Origin: Aeromicrobium sp. A1-2
GTDB taxonomy: Bacteria > Actinomycetota > Actinomycetes > Propionibacteriales > Nocardioidaceae
Reading direction: 5' to 3'
Assembly: GCF_003443875.1 (NCBI RefSeq)
Contig: NZ_CP027482.1
Coordinates: 2,666,001 to 2,730,000 of the forward strand
Length of the DNA: 64,000 nt
In this document: positions 34,002 through 45,395 of the stretch, in pieces
How positions within the stretch are numbered: position 1 is the first letter of the stretch
How the letters are laid out: the number at the start of each line of letters is the position of its first letter
Made by a program: the position numbers and the translations under genes
The notes under the pieces: model-generated
The model's database searches: none
What the model saw: the letters and a program-made list of their open reading frames with translations, nothing else
Told to the model about the DNA's origin: nothing

Positions 34002-34982
34002 TCAGAACAACACACAGGTCATGGCCAGTGAGACCGAGCTGGCCACGACCGTCGAGCAGGCCGCCAACCCCACGACCCGCGGCGGAACGGGGAAGATGAC
34101 CTTGAGTTGCATGCCGAGGCCCAGACCGAACATCGCCGCGGCGAGCAGCAGGTTGGTCGCGACGTTGGCCCCGTCGAGCGTCCAGGCGGGAAGGATCCCG
34201 GTCGTGCGGACCGACGCGGCCACAAGGAACGCGATGACGAACCACGGCAGGAACGGCACCGAGGGGCCGTCCGCCGTGTCGTGCGGGTCGCGCCTGCGCG
34301 CCGCGACGTACGCGGGTGCGAGCATCGCCACCCGGCCGAGCTTGATCGTCGTCGCGACGGCGACCGCGGCCGCCCCGGCCGTCGATGCGGCGGCGATGAC
34401 CTGCGCGACCTCGTGGATCGATGCTCCCGCCCAGACCCCGGTCTGTTGATCGGTCAGGCCGATCGCCCGGGCCACCAGCGGGACCACCACAATCATGGCG
34501 CTCCCGAACAGCGTCACCATCGCGATCGCCAGCGCCACGTCTTCAGTCCGACGGCGGATCCCACCCTCGACGGCTGCGATCGCCGCGGCGCCGCAGATCG
34601 AGAAGCCTGCCGCGATCAGGGTCACCAGCCCGCGATCGACCCCCATCCGGTCACCGATCAGGCAGGTCGCCGCGAAGGTCACACCCGCGGTGACCAGCAC
34701 GACAACGAGTCCCGCGAGGCCCAGGTCGAGGATGTCGCCCAGCGGCAGACGGAGCCCCAGCAGGGCCACCCCCAACCGCAGCAGGAGCTTGGTCGCGGAG
34801 GCGTGTCCCCGCAACAGCTCCCCGGTTCCCAGCGAGGTGTTGGCGACGATCACCCCGATGACCAGAGCCACCAGCAGCGGGCTCGCGAGAGGCGCGGCAC
34901 GGTTGACCCCCACCGCGAGCACCGCCACGAGCAGCGGAGCGATCCAGGCGGTGACGGAGGAGGACGTACGAGAAGTGAGCAC
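34002..34982 (-). CDS. YeiH family putative sulfate exporter
   Basis: 326 aa from GTG 34982; the frame is open to 35138 but this start fits family length and TM order. About ten helices, with ANTSLGTGELLRGHASATK, GLRLPLGDILDLG and GASIHEVAQVIAAAS, hallmarks of the YeiH/cons_hypoth698 family. It is divergent from a LysR regulator, the usual YeiH-YeiE arrangement. Sulfate or sulfite-related export is inferred from the family. Confidence 0.85.
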   Translation of the reverse strand: MLTSRTSSSVTAWIAPLLVAVLAVGVNRAAPLASPLLVALVIGVIVANTSLGTGELLRGHASATKLLLRLGVALLGLRLPLGDILDLGLAGLVVVLVTAGVTFAATCLIGDRMGVDRGLVTLIAAGFSICGAAAIAAVEGGIRRRTEDVALAIAMVTLFGSAMIVVVPLVARAIGLTDQQTGVWAGASIHEVAQVIAAASTAGAAAVAVATTIKLGRVAMLAPAYVAARRRDPHDTADGPSVPFLPWFVIAFLVAASVRTTGILPAWTLDGANVATNLLLAAAMFGLGLGMQLKVIFPVPPRVVGLAACSTVVASSVSLAMTCVLF

Positions 34983-35038
34983 CCGACCAGCATCGCCCGG
35001 CTCCGTCACCGGCGGTAGTAGCCGCACACGGGGCAGCT

Positions 35039-35055
35039 CATAACGTATCGTTATG
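35039..35055. promoter_or_regulatory. Palindrome over LysR promoter and start
   Basis: CATAACG-TAT-CGTTATG, a perfect 7-bp inverted repeat. It contains TAACGT (35041-35046), the -10 six nt before ATG 35053, and runs into the start codon. It would suit LysR autoregulation and control of the divergent exporter. Confidence 0.55.
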
Positions 35056-35934
35056 AGCATGGATCTCGAATCGCTGCGGCTGATCGTGCTGGTCCAGCAG
35101 CACGGCAGCCTCGGCGCGGCTGCGCGCGCGCTTGGCATCAGTCAGCCTGCCGCCAGCGCCCGACTGCGTGCCGTCGAGGCCCGGCACAGCCTGAGCCTGG
35201 TCACCCGTTCCCCACGCGGCTCTGTCCTCACCGACGACGGCCGGGCCGTGTGCGCCTGGGCCGAGCGGGTCATCACCGAGGCGGATCACCTGGAGGCGGG
35301 CCTCGCGGCTCTCGGGACTCGGCGGCGTGGTGACCTCAAGGTCGCCGCGAGCCTGACGATCGCCGAGTACCTGATGCCGCGCTGGCTGGCCGACCTCCGG
35401 CGGCTGCAGCCCGAGGTCCACGCCGGCCTCGTGGTCGTCAACAGCACCGACGTCATGGCTCAGGTGCGCTCGAGTCGTGTCCGGATCGGCTTCATCGAGA
35501 GCCCCGCGTTGGACAGCGACCTGCACTCGCGTGTCGTCGGCCACGACCGGCTCGCCGTCGTCGTCCCGCACGGCCACCCGTGGGCCGGCCGGGACGACCC
35601 GATCGGCCCGGAGGAGCTCGCGGCCTCGGCCCTCGTGGTGCGGGAGCCCGGGAGCGGCACCCGCGAGACCTTCGATCGCGCCGTCGGCGCCCAGCCGCTC
35701 ATCGCGATGCAGGCAGGCTCGACGGCCGCGATCCTCGGCGCCGCCGCCAACGGTGTCGGGCCAGGCATCGTGTCCGAGATCGCGGCTCGACAGGCGATCT
35801 CGTCGGGCTCGCTCGTCGACGTCGCGGTGTCGGTCGACCTGAGCCGCACGCTACGGGCGGTCTGGCTCGGATCCGAGCGTCTCCGCTCCCCCGCTCGGGA
35901 CCTGGTCGAGATCGCCTCCCGCGGCAAAAGCTGA
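35053..35934 (+). CDS. LysR family transcriptional regulator
   Basis: 293 aa (ATG 35053; a second ATG at 35059). N-terminal HTH with LGAAARALGISQPAASARLR (about residues 20-40). The effector domain (about 90-293) has DLKVAASLTIAEYLMPRWL and VREPGSGTRETFDRAVG, the RxxGSGTR pattern seen in CysB/YeiE-like regulators of sulfur and sulfite genes. Likely regulator of the divergent YeiH exporter. Confidence 0.9.
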   Translation: MSMDLESLRLIVLVQQHGSLGAAARALGISQPAASARLRAVEARHSLSLVTRSPRGSVLTDDGRAVCAWAERVITEADHLEAGLAALGTRRRGDLKVAASLTIAEYLMPRWLADLRRLQPEVHAGLVVVNSTDVMAQVRSSRVRIGFIESPALDSDLHSRVVGHDRLAVVVPHGHPWAGRDDPIGPEELAASALVVREPGSGTRETFDRAVGAQPLIAMQAGSTAAILGAAANGVGPGIVSEIAARQAISSGSLVDVAVSVDLSRTLRAVWLGSERLRSPARDLVEIASRGKS

Positions 35935-35945
35935 GCGTGGGCCGA

Positions 35946-36431
35946 TCAGCCCTGCGGGCGGAGGTGCTTGAATGCGTCGAGGTTGCGGGTCGACTCGCCG
36001 CGGGATTCACGCCACTCCCACTCCTTGCGGATCGACGACGCGAACCCCAGCTCGAGGATCGTGTTGAAGGACTCGTCGGCGTACGTCAGCACGGCGCCCA
36101 GTACCCGGTCGATCTCGGCACCGGTCACGGCGTGCAGAGCGAGCCGACCGTCAAGGTAGATGTCCCCCGCGGAATCGACCGCGAACGCGACTCCGAACAT
36201 CTTGAGGTTGCGCTCCAGCAGCCACCGGTAGACGACCTGGTGGTTCTCGTCCGGATTGCGGCACACGAACGCGTGGACACCCAGGGCGTGCTTGCCGATC
36301 TCTAGGCGGCACGACGTCTGGAGCTTGCGCTCACCCGGCAGAGTGACCTCGAACGAGCCGGGGCGGTGCTCGGTGTACTCCAGCTCAGCCGCCTTGAGGG
36401 CGTCGATGATCGTGGCACGCACGTCGGTCAT
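35946..36431 (-). CDS. YbjN domain-containing protein
   Basis: 161 aa. YbjN/CesT-like fold with [41 protein letters not shown] and a conserved [16 protein letters not shown]. Small cytosolic protein, function not established; possibly a chaperone-like or regulatory factor. It overlaps the mshA stop by 4 nt (ATGA), the same pairing as in mycobacteria, so it is co-translated with mshA. Confidence 0.85.
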   Translation of the reverse strand: MTDVRATIIDALKAAELEYTEHRPGSFEVTLPGERKLQTSCRLEIGKHALGVHAFVCRNPDENHQVVYRWLLERNLKMFGVAFAVDSAGDIYLDGRLALHAVTGAEIDRVLGAVLTYADESFNTILELGFASSIRKEWEWRESRGESTRNLDAFKHLRPQG

Positions 36432-37690
36432 GACTGGTCCTCCTGCTCGATGCGGTGCGATTCGATGGCTTCCTCGTAGACCTGCAGAGTGCGGTCGGCG
36501 GTCACGTCCCAGCCAAAGCCCTCGGCGTGGCGGACGGCCTTCTGGCTCATCGCCTCACGCAGCTCGGGATCGGTCAGCACGGGGTGCAGCGCTGAGGCAT
36601 AGTCGGCCGGGTCGTGCCCGTCGACCAGCACCCCAGTGACTCCGTCGGACACCGCGGTCGGCAACCCCCCGACTCGTGCCGCCACGACTGGCGACCCGCA
36701 GGCCTGGGCTTCCAGGGCGACGAGGCCGAAGGACTCGTTGTAGGACGGGACACACACCACGGTGGAGGCGGCGTACCAATCCGCAAGTCCGCGCTGATCC
36801 ACAGTGGGGACGAATCGCACGATGTCACGGATGCCGAGCGCGTTGCTCAGGTCGACCAGTGAGGTGGGCTGCTCGAGCCCCGCGCCGGATGCTCCGCCGA
36901 CGATCGCCACGACGAGACGATCGCGCAACGACGGATCGAGCTCGAGCAGAACCGCGGCGGCCCGCAGCACGATGTCGGGGGCCTTGAGCGGCTGGATCCG
37001 ACCGGCGAACAGCAGCAGCGCCGCATCAGCGGGGATCCCGAGGCCGGCCCGCGCTTCGGACTGGCTCCTGACTCGAAAGACCTCCAGGTCCACGCCCGGG
37101 TGCACAACTGCGACCCGGGACGGCTCCGCGTCGTACATCTCGATCAGCTCGCGGCGCTCTTCCACGGTGTTGGCGATCAGCCGGTCGGCGAGTCGGACGA
37201 TCTCCTCCTCGCCATAGATGCGGCCGATCGGCTCCGCCGCATCACCCTCGGCAAGCAGGGCATTCTTGACCTTGGCCATGGTGTGCATGGTGTGGACCAG
37301 CGGCACGTTCCAGCGCTCGCGCGCGACGGTGCCGACCTGGCCGGAGAGCCAGTAGTGCGAGTGCACCAGATCGAAATGCCCCGGCTCGCGCTCCACCTCG
37401 ACCCGCAGCACGTCCCGCACGAACGAGCACAGCTGGGACGGCAGGTCATTCTTCTCCAGGCCCTCGAACGGTCCGGCAGCGACGTGATGGACCCGGATGC
37501 CTGGCGACACGTCGACGACCTGCGGCTGGTGTCGCGACGTCGCGCGGGTGAAGATCTCGACCTCGATCCCACGGGACGCGAGCTGTCTAGACAGCTCGAG
37601 CACGTAGACGTTCATGCCGCCGGCATCGCCATCACCCGGCTGCTCCAGCGGTGACGTGTGCGCCGAAAGCATCGCGATTCGCTTGAGCAT
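36428..37690 (-). CDS. mshA: D-inositol-3-phosphate glycosyltransferase MshA
   Basis: 420 aa. GT4 (GT-B) enzyme: N-terminal [20 protein letters not shown] with the UDP-GlcNAc-binding GG loop, [26 protein letters not shown], and [18 protein letters not shown] near the C-terminus with the retaining-GT E-x7-E region. It adds GlcNAc to inositol-3-phosphate, the first step of mycothiol synthesis, confirming a mycothiol-using actinobacterium. Confidence 0.96.
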   Translation of the reverse strand: MLKRIAMLSAHTSPLEQPGDGDAGGMNVYVLELSRQLASRGIEVEIFTRATSRHQPQVVDVSPGIRVHHVAAGPFEGLEKNDLPSQLCSFVRDVLRVEVEREPGHFDLVHSHYWLSGQVGTVARERWNVPLVHTMHTMAKVKNALLAEGDAAEPIGRIYGEEEIVRLADRLIANTVEERRELIEMYDAEPSRVAVVHPGVDLEVFRVRSQSEARAGLGIPADAALLLFAGRIQPLKAPDIVLRAAAVLLELDPSLRDRLVVAIVGGASGAGLEQPTSLVDLSNALGIRDIVRFVPTVDQRGLADWYAASTVVCVPSYNESFGLVALEAQACGSPVVAARVGGLPTAVSDGVTGVLVDGHDPADYASALHPVLTDPELREAMSQKAVRHAEGFGWDVTADRTLQVYEEAIESHRIEQEDQS

Positions 37691-37757
37691 GGATCAGCCC
37701 GCCTTTCGGATCCATCGTCTCACCCGGCTCCCAGCCTGCATCCTCACGCCTGTCTGG

Positions 37758-37763
37758 CACGAT
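37758..37763 (+). promoter_or_regulatory. Possible leaderless -10 of SDR gene
   Basis: CACGAT, 6 nt before ATG 37770. First base departs from TANNNT. Confidence 0.35.
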
Positions 37764-37769
37764 GACCGC

Positions 37770-38507
37770 ATGATCAATGCTGTCGTCACCGGAGCAAGCA
37801 GCGGCATCGGCGCTGCGACCGCCCGCGCCCTCGCCCAGGCCGGCTATCACGTCTTCTGCGTCGCACGCCGCACCGAGCGCATCGAGGCCCTGGCCACGGA
37901 GATCGGCGGCACGGCAGTCACCTGTGACGTCACGGACGAGGCCCAGGTTGCCGCTCTCGCCGAGGCCGTCGGACCGACGCTCAACCTCCTGCTCAACAAT
38001 GCTGGCGGCGCGATCGGCACCGACCAGGTGGCCACCAGCAATCCCGACGACTGGCGTCGCATGTACGAGGTCAATGTCATCGGCACGTTGCTGGTGACCC
38101 GTGCGCTGCTGCCCGCCCTCGTCGCGAGCGGCGCCGGGACCCTGGTCAACCTCGGCTCGACGGCCGGCCGCATCGCGTACGAGGGCGGCGGCGGCTACAC
38201 GGCGGCCAAGCATGGCGTCGCAGTCATGACCGAGACGCTGCGCCTGGAGCTCAACGGTCAGCCGGTGCGTGTGACCGAGATCGCGCCGGGCATGGTGCGC
38301 ACCGACGAGTTCTCGCTCAACCGATTCGGGGGCGACGAGGACAAGGCGGCCTCGATCTACGCCGGTGTCCGCGAGCCGCTCGTCGCCGAGGACATCGCTG
38401 ACGCAATCGTGTGGGTCGCAACCCGACCACAGCACGTCAACGTCGACCTCCTGGTGCTCAAGCCGATCGCTCAGGCGGCCCAGCACAAGGTGCACAGAAG
38501 CGGCTGA
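37770..38507 (+). CDS. Short-chain dehydrogenase/reductase, YdfG-like
   Basis: 245 aa. Classical SDR: cofactor motif TGASSGIG, NNAGG motif (LLNNAGGAIG), and catalytic Ser in VNLGSTAGRIAYEGGGG followed by YTAAK. The acidic/basic context after strand 2 (ARRTERIEA) suggests NADP(H). Length and the EIAPGMVRTDEFSL end fit YdfG-type 3-hydroxy acid dehydrogenases. Monocistronic; substrate not known. Confidence 0.88.
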   Translation: MINAVVTGASSGIGAATARALAQAGYHVFCVARRTERIEALATEIGGTAVTCDVTDEAQVAALAEAVGPTLNLLLNNAGGAIGTDQVATSNPDDWRRMYEVNVIGTLLVTRALLPALVASGAGTLVNLGSTAGRIAYEGGGGYTAAKHGVAVMTETLRLELNGQPVRVTEIAPGMVRTDEFSLNRFGGDEDKAASIYAGVREPLVAEDIADAIVWVATRPQHVNVDLLVLKPIAQAAQHKVHRSG

Positions 38508-38522
38508 AAGGCCGCTCGCGAT

Positions 38523-38551
38523 TTGACCTATCGTCCTCATTCGGGAAATGT
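38523..38551 (+). promoter_or_regulatory. Sigma-A-like promoter of BCCT gene
   Basis: TTGACC (38523-38528), 17 bp, AAATGT (38546-38551). A nine-C run (38562-38570) lies in the inferred leader, before GAGG and ATG 38589. Confidence 0.45.
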
Positions 38552-38588
38552 GGAGGACCCACCCCCCCCCTACATTGAGGTCACACCT

Positions 38589-40283
38589 ATGTCAAGCATT
38601 AAGCGTGACAATCAGGAAAGGATCCCGTGGCGCTCTCAGATTGCGCCCGGAGTGTTCTTCCCCGCTCTCATCATTCTGGGGCTCGTCGTCCTGATCAGCA
38701 TCCTGTTCCCCGACGCGACCGGAGACGCCCTGGGATCCGCCCAGAGCAGCGTCATCGGCGACATCGGCTGGTACTACACCCTGACTGTCACCGGATTTGT
38801 CGTCTTCGCCCTCTGGATGGGCATCGGTCGATTCGGTGACATCAAGCTCGGCAAGGACGATGACGAACCCGAGTTCAGCCTCAAGGCCTGGTTCGCGATG
38901 CTGTTCGCGGCAGGCATGGGCATCGGCCTGGTGTTCTGGGGTGCTGCCGAGCCACTGACGTTCTTCACCGACCCCAAGCCGGGCGTGACCGGCACCGAGG
39001 CCGAGCTCGCTCAGAAGGCGATGTCGCAGGTCTTCCTGCACTGGGGCCTGCACGCATGGGCCATCTACGTCGTCGTCGGACTGTCGATGGCGTACGCGAT
39101 CCACCGCAAGGGACGCTCGGTCTCGATGCGCTGGACGCTGGAGCCGCTCCTGGGTGACCGGGTCAAGGGCCGGCTCGGCGACGCGATCGACGTCGTCGCG
39201 ATCGTCGGCACCGTCGCGGGAGTCGCGACCTCGCTCGGACTCGGTGTCCAGCAGATCACGGCTGGCTTCGTCCACCTCGGCCTGATCGATGAGGGTACGG
39301 ACACGATCCGCGTCCTGCTGATCGTCGCGATCACGAGCCTCGCAGTCATCTCCGTCGTCAGCGGCCTCGGCCGCGGCATCAAGTGGCTGTCCAACATCAA
39401 CCTTGGCCTCGCGGCAGGACTGCTCCTGCTCGTGCTGATCCTCGGTCCGACCCTGTTCCTGCTGCGCAGCTTCGTGCAGAACCTCGGAGGCTACGCCGCC
39501 GACATCGTCCCGCTGAGCTTCAACACGAGCGCATTCGCTGGTGACGATGGCATTCAGTGGCAGGGCTGGTGGACGACGTTCTACTGGGGCTGGTGGATGT
39601 CTTGGGCGCCGTTCGTCGGCATCTTCATCGCCCGCATCTCAAAGGGCCGTACGATCCGGGAGTTCGTCGCGGGCGTCCTCCTCGTGCCCACCTTGGTCTC
39701 GGCCCTGTGGTTCAGCGTCCTCGGTGGCGCCGCGATCCTGCGGCAGATGGAGGTCGGTGACCTCACCAACTCCGACGGTGGCATCACCAGCGAGAACGTG
39801 CTGTTCGACCTGCTCGGTAGCCTGCCCGGCGGTGCGATCCTCTCCGGACTCGCGATCATCCTCGTCACGATCTTCTTCGTGACGTCGTCCGACAGCGGAT
39901 CGCTCGTGGTCGACATGCTCGCCTCCGGCGGAGACCCCCAGCCGCCGACGTGGAGCCGCATCCTGTGGGCCGTCATCGAGGGCCTCGTCGCCATCGCGCT
40001 GATGCTGGCAGGCGGTCTGGCTGCCCTGCAGACCGGGGCGATCCTGACCGCGGTCCCCTTCAGCGTCATCATGATCGCGATGTGTTTCGCGACCTATCGT
40101 GCGCTCAAGGCCGAGCGCACCGAGATCCTGCGCCTTGGCCGTCGCGCTCGTGAGCGCGAGATGGCGATCGAGGTGGGTGACACGGTGAAGGATCACTTCG
40201 TGGACAACTTCGACGACCACTTCGGTGGTCCGGTCGACGAGCGCATCGACCGTGCGCTCGAGGAGCAGTCCGACTCGAGCTGA
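38589..40283 (+). CDS. BCCT family betaine/choline/carnitine transporter
   Basis: 564 aa from ATG 38589 (GAGG upstream). Twelve helices; glycine stretch AAGMGIGLVFWGAAEP in helix 3 and the aromatic segment WTTFYWGWWMSWAPFVG, the substrate box of BetP-like symporters. An extended charged C-terminal tail (about 60 residues, ending SDSS) may be an osmosensing domain. Glycine betaine is the likely substrate, with sodium or proton coupling; specificity inferred. Confidence 0.92.
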   Translation: MSSIKRDNQERIPWRSQIAPGVFFPALIILGLVVLISILFPDATGDALGSAQSSVIGDIGWYYTLTVTGFVVFALWMGIGRFGDIKLGKDDDEPEFSLKAWFAMLFAAGMGIGLVFWGAAEPLTFFTDPKPGVTGTEAELAQKAMSQVFLHWGLHAWAIYVVVGLSMAYAIHRKGRSVSMRWTLEPLLGDRVKGRLGDAIDVVAIVGTVAGVATSLGLGVQQITAGFVHLGLIDEGTDTIRVLLIVAITSLAVISVVSGLGRGIKWLSNINLGLAAGLLLLVLILGPTLFLLRSFVQNLGGYAADIVPLSFNTSAFAGDDGIQWQGWWTTFYWGWWMSWAPFVGIFIARISKGRTIREFVAGVLLVPTLVSALWFSVLGGAAILRQMEVGDLTNSDGGITSENVLFDLLGSLPGGAILSGLAIILVTIFFVTSSDSGSLVVDMLASGGDPQPPTWSRILWAVIEGLVAIALMLAGGLAALQTGAILTAVPFSVIMIAMCFATYRALKAERTEILRLGRRAREREMAIEVGDTVKDHFVDNFDDHFGGPVDERIDRALEEQSDSS

Positions 40284-40293
40284 TCCACACACA

Positions 40294-40331
40294 CGAAGGG
40301 GCCCCACCGGACAACCGGTGGGGCCCCTTCG
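40294..40331. terminator. Strong bidirectional terminator, BCCT / DHA2
   Basis: A 17-bp perfect stem with loop ACAA: 40294-40310 (CGAAGGGGCCCCACCGG) pairs with 40315-40331; convergent genes on both sides. Confidence 0.9.
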
Positions 40332-40343
40332 TCGTTGCGCCGG

Positions 40344-41891
40344 TCAGTGCATCATGGCCGGCGGCACCGTCGTGTCGTCCTCGAGGTGGTTGGGCTGCTT
40401 CCGGCGAGGCAGGAACGCCGCCGGTATGAGCGTCAGGACCACGAGAGCCCAGGCGACCCAGAAGGTCGAGCCGAACGCACTGGCGGCCTGATCGAAGCCC
40501 TGCGCGATGTTGCTCGCCCCGACCTTGTCGAGGATCGACGAATCCCGGACCGAGCCGATCGCCGCGTTGGCGAACTCTCCGTCGTTGAGGTGGTTGGTCA
40601 GGATCACCGACATCACCGCGACTCCGACCGAGCTGGCGATCTGCTGCGAGATGTTGAGCAGGGTCGACCCCCGCGCCACCTGATGGTTGTTGAGCGTCTT
40701 GAGCGCCGAGGTGAACAGCGGCATCATCGTCGCCCCCATGCCCAGGCCCATCACGAACAGTGCCGGGATGAGGATCCAGTACGAGGTGCTGGCATCGATC
40801 TGGGTCAGCGGGAACATGCCGATGACGATGAGCGTCAGGCCGACCGGGATGATCCGCCCGACCGGGATCTTGTCGACCAGCGAGCCGGCGATCGGCATCG
40901 TGACGATCGCTCCGACACCCTGCGCGACCATGAGCCAGCCCGCGGCCGTCGTGGACTCACCACGGATCTGCTGGAAGTAGGTCGGCACGAGCAGCAGCCC
41001 ACCGAAGAAGGCCGCGCCGAACAAGAACATCGTGACGATGGAGAACGTCAGGTTGCGATCCTTGAACAGCCGCAGATCCAGCAGCGGGTGCTCCGGGCGG
41101 AAGGCATGGAACACGAAGGCGATGATCAGCAGGACACCGGCCACGACGCTGACCCACACCTTGGGAGCGCCGAAATCGCCGCCCTCACCCGGGAGGGAGG
41201 AGATGCCGAACAGGAACGCAGCGAGACCCGGTGACAGGAGAGCCATGCCGAAGAAGTCGAAGGACTCCGAGGGCACCGGCGCATCCTTCGGGAGGACCAT
41301 CCACGAGTAGATGATCGCCGCAATGCCCAGGGGCAGGTTGATCAGGAAGATCCAGTGCCACGAGGCCTGGTCGATCAGGACGCCGCCGATGATCGGTCCG
41401 GCGATTGGGCCGAGCATCATCGGGATGCCGAGGATCGCCATGACGCGTCCCATGCGCTGCGGGCCCGCGGCGCGCGTCATGATCGTCATGCCCAGCGGCA
41501 TCAGCATGCCGCCACCGAGGCCCTGCAGGACCCGGAACACGATCAGCATGTTGATGTCGGTCGCCATCGCGCAGAGTGCGGAACCGAGCGTGAACAGAGT
41601 GATCGCGGTGATGTAGAGGCGCTTGGTACCGAACCGGTCGGCGGCCCAACCGGTCATCGGGATGACGGTGGCCAGCGCCAAGGTGTATGCCGTCACGGTC
41701 CAGGCGACGAGCGAGTACTGGAGCTCGCCGTTGCCGTCGGAGAAGACACGCTGAAAGGTCGGCAGTGCAACGTTGACGACCGTGATGTCCAGGATCGACA
41801 TGATGGCGCCCAGGACGACGACACCGGCCACCTTGAGGACAGCGGCGTCGATCTGATCCGGTAGTTCTTCGTGTGGAGCCGGGGTGGTCAT
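40344..41891 (-). CDS. DHA2 family MFS drug exporter (EmrB/QacA-like)
   Basis: 515 aa, fourteen predicted helices. Helix-1 motif D1-like LDITVVNVALPTF, GWAADRFGTKRLY between helices 2 and 3 (MFS motif A), and QGLGGGMLMPLGMTIM. DHA2 members are proton antiporters of hydrophobic drugs or cations. It overlaps the marR gene (ATGA), so it is probably induced when MarR releases DNA. Confidence 0.92.
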   Translation of the reverse strand: MTTPAPHEELPDQIDAAVLKVAGVVVLGAIMSILDITVVNVALPTFQRVFSDGNGELQYSLVAWTVTAYTLALATVIPMTGWAADRFGTKRLYITAITLFTLGSALCAMATDINMLIVFRVLQGLGGGMLMPLGMTIMTRAAGPQRMGRVMAILGIPMMLGPIAGPIIGGVLIDQASWHWIFLINLPLGIAAIIYSWMVLPKDAPVPSESFDFFGMALLSPGLAAFLFGISSLPGEGGDFGAPKVWVSVVAGVLLIIAFVFHAFRPEHPLLDLRLFKDRNLTFSIVTMFLFGAAFFGGLLLVPTYFQQIRGESTTAAGWLMVAQGVGAIVTMPIAGSLVDKIPVGRIIPVGLTLIVIGMFPLTQIDASTSYWILIPALFVMGLGMGATMMPLFTSALKTLNNHQVARGSTLLNISQQIASSVGVAVMSVILTNHLNDGEFANAAIGSVRDSSILDKVGASNIAQGFDQAASAFGSTFWVAWALVVLTLIPAAFLPRRKQPNHLEDDTTVPPAMMH

Positions 41892-42358
41892 AGGCAGTTC
41901 TCCTGTTGGGTGCGCCGGCGCAGGGTGTCGCCGGCGAGGATGTCACTGAGCGCGCGATGCAGGTTGTCGCGCTGGTCCTCGGGCAGGTTTGCCGCGAATT
42001 CCTTGATCGACTCCCGCTTGGAGTCGATGTGTTGCAGGCTGAGCTTTTCTCCCGCGTGAGTGAGGGACGCGAGCTTGACCCGGCGGTCGTCCGGGCTCTC
42101 CCGTCGCTCGACGACGTCGAGCTTGAGCAGCTGTTCGACATTGCGCCCCGTCGCGGCGTCCGACAGACCCAGGGCCGTGGCAATCGTGTGGATCGGCATC
42201 GGCCCCCCGTTCTTGGCCAGCAGGAACAGCGTGCGGGCCTGCGAGAACGACAGGTCGAGCTCGACCAGTGCGTCCATGCCGTCGGACTCGGCAAGGTTCA
42301 TCAGGCGCATGATGAAGTCGTCGAGAGCCGCGTAGAGGTCGTCGGGTGAGGTTGCCAC
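41888..42358 (-). CDS. MarR family transcriptional regulator
   Basis: 156 aa from GTG 42358. Winged helix with PMPIHTIATALGLSDAATGR then the wing VVERRESPDDRRVKLASL, typical of MarR. It leads the operon with the DHA2 exporter. TAGGAT 6 nt upstream suggests a leaderless transcript, so repression must act at the promoter itself. Confidence 0.92.
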   Translation of the reverse strand: MATSPDDLYAALDDFIMRLMNLAESDGMDALVELDLSFSQARTLFLLAKNGGPMPIHTIATALGLSDAATGRNVEQLLKLDVVERRESPDDRRVKLASLTHAGEKLSLQHIDSKRESIKEFAANLPEDQRDNLHRALSDILAGDTLRRRTQQENCL

Positions 42359-42364
42359 CGAAAG

Positions 42365-42370
42365 ATCCTA
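42365..42370 (-). promoter_or_regulatory. Leaderless -10 of marR-exporter operon
   Basis: TAGGAT on the minus strand, 6 nt before GTG 42358. Confidence 0.5.
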
Positions 42371-42460
42371 ACTATCACGCAACCTTTGTGCAAGTGAGAT
42401 ATTTGTGAACGAGCAATGGCCGCGAGTGTGCCGCGATTCGTCTCTCAGGCCCGCTCCACG

Positions 42461-42466
42461 TAGAAT
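42461..42466 (+). promoter_or_regulatory. Candidate -10 of typA
   Basis: TAGAAT, 52 nt before ATG 42518; no clear -35. Confidence 0.3.
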
Positions 42467-42517
42467 GGGCAGGCTCCGGGTTCACTGAGCATCCCCCACG
42501 CTGAGGACAGTTTTCGC

Positions 42518-44383
<1,866 letters not shown>

Positions 44384-44405
44384 CCCTGGGCGGTGGGTTA
44401 GTCGC

Positions 44406-45395
44406 CTATCCCCTCGGCAGCGGTGAGTCAGTCGCCCATCCGGCTTCGGATGGGCGACTGGGCCACCGCCCCGCGCGAATCGGGAGGAACAACTCGTCCC
44501 ACCGGTCGCCGAAGACGGGCGCCGGCCCGACGTAGCCGAGCTCCAGCATCCTGGTGTGGATCCGCATGATCATGACTTTCGGCCTGCCGAGCATCTCACT
44601 CGTCACCTGGAGGTAGTCGATCGTGTGGCGCCGGAACGCCGCATATCGGTGGATGTCCCGGTTGAACTGCGCGATGCTCTCAGCGTGCTGTCGGCCCTCG
44701 TACTCCAGCGCCAGCATCACGCAACGGATCAACAGGTCGACAATCCCCAGGAGCTCACCGTCGACCACGACCTCGATGTTGGTCTCCGGCCGTGGCAGCC
44801 CCGCCGCGACGACGCACGAGCGCACCTCGGACTCCTTGAGCGATCGCGACCCTCCGTCGAGCAGCGGTAGAACACGCCGCGACTGGCGTGCACCCGGACG
44901 CCACTGCTGTGCGCGCGCCACCTCGCCGACCTCGATCGTGGTCATGTGCCGGTGGTGCAGCAGCCAGTCGCCGACCTTGATCGCATCGATGAGGCGGGCC
45001 GTGGCGCAGTACTGGATGAACGCTGCCGCAGGTGTCACCCCGATCGCGTCAAGTGGTGGCAGCACCTCAGTCCGGTGGAGGAAGACTCCCGGCATGTGGA
45101 TATGCAGATCCCCACTGACGGTGAACCTGACCGGCCGGACCGCGCCGACGTCCAGTCCCAGCGCCTGGATACGAGAGAGGTGGCTGAGCTGCGCCCGTGG
45201 AGACATCGCCAAGGACGAGGCGGTGATCCAGTCGAGGTCGCTCATCTCGTGATCGCGATGTGCCCAGACCCGCGGGAGCACCCGCGTCCAAATCGGGCCG
45301 TTGAGCATGTCGGGGGTGACACCGAACGAGATGGCCTCGGACTGGTGGAACGGTCGACGCCGAAGGGTCTCCGGCACGAAGGGATGCGGTGGCAT
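44406..45395 (-). CDS. DUF559-like (very-short-patch-repair-type) hypothetical protein
   Basis: 329 aa from ATG 45395 with AGGTGG upstream; the frame is open to 45584 but that overlaps the AlkB-like gene. The N-terminal part (about 20-180) resembles AbiEi-like wHTH hypothetical proteins of actinobacteria (FGVTPDMLNGPIWTRVLPRVWAHRDHE). The C-terminal 100 residues have VDGELLGIVDLLIRCVMLALEYEGRQHAE, a nuclease-like D...ExE pattern of the DUF559/Vsr fold. Function unknown; nuclease activity is inference. Confidence 0.75.
   Translation of the reverse strand: MPPHPFVPETLRRRPFHQSEAISFGVTPDMLNGPIWTRVLPRVWAHRDHEMSDLDWITASSLAMSPRAQLSHLSRIQALGLDVGAVRPVRFTVSGDLHIHMPGVFLHRTEVLPPLDAIGVTPAAAFIQYCATARLIDAIKVGDWLLHHRHMTTIEVGEVARAQQWRPGARQSRRVLPLLDGGSRSLKESEVRSCVVAAGLPRPETNIEVVVDGELLGIVDLLIRCVMLALEYEGRQHAESIAQFNRDIHRYAAFRRHTIDYLQVTSEMLGRPKVMIMRIHTRMLELGYVGPAPVFGDRWDELFLPIRAGRWPSRPSEAGWATDSPLPRG
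44429..44460. terminator. Stem-loop in the 3' end of the DUF559-like gene
   Basis: CAGTCGCCCATCCG-GCTT-CGGATGGGCGACTG, a perfect 14-bp stem 46 nt after the typA stop and within the last codons of the convergent gene. Probably terminates typA, and encodes part of SRPSEAGWATDS on the other strand. Confidence 0.6.

Noticed and set aside
42359..42405. MarR operator palindrome before the DHA2 operon
   Set aside because: TATCACGCAA and nearby inverted halves do not align into a clean palindrome by eye.
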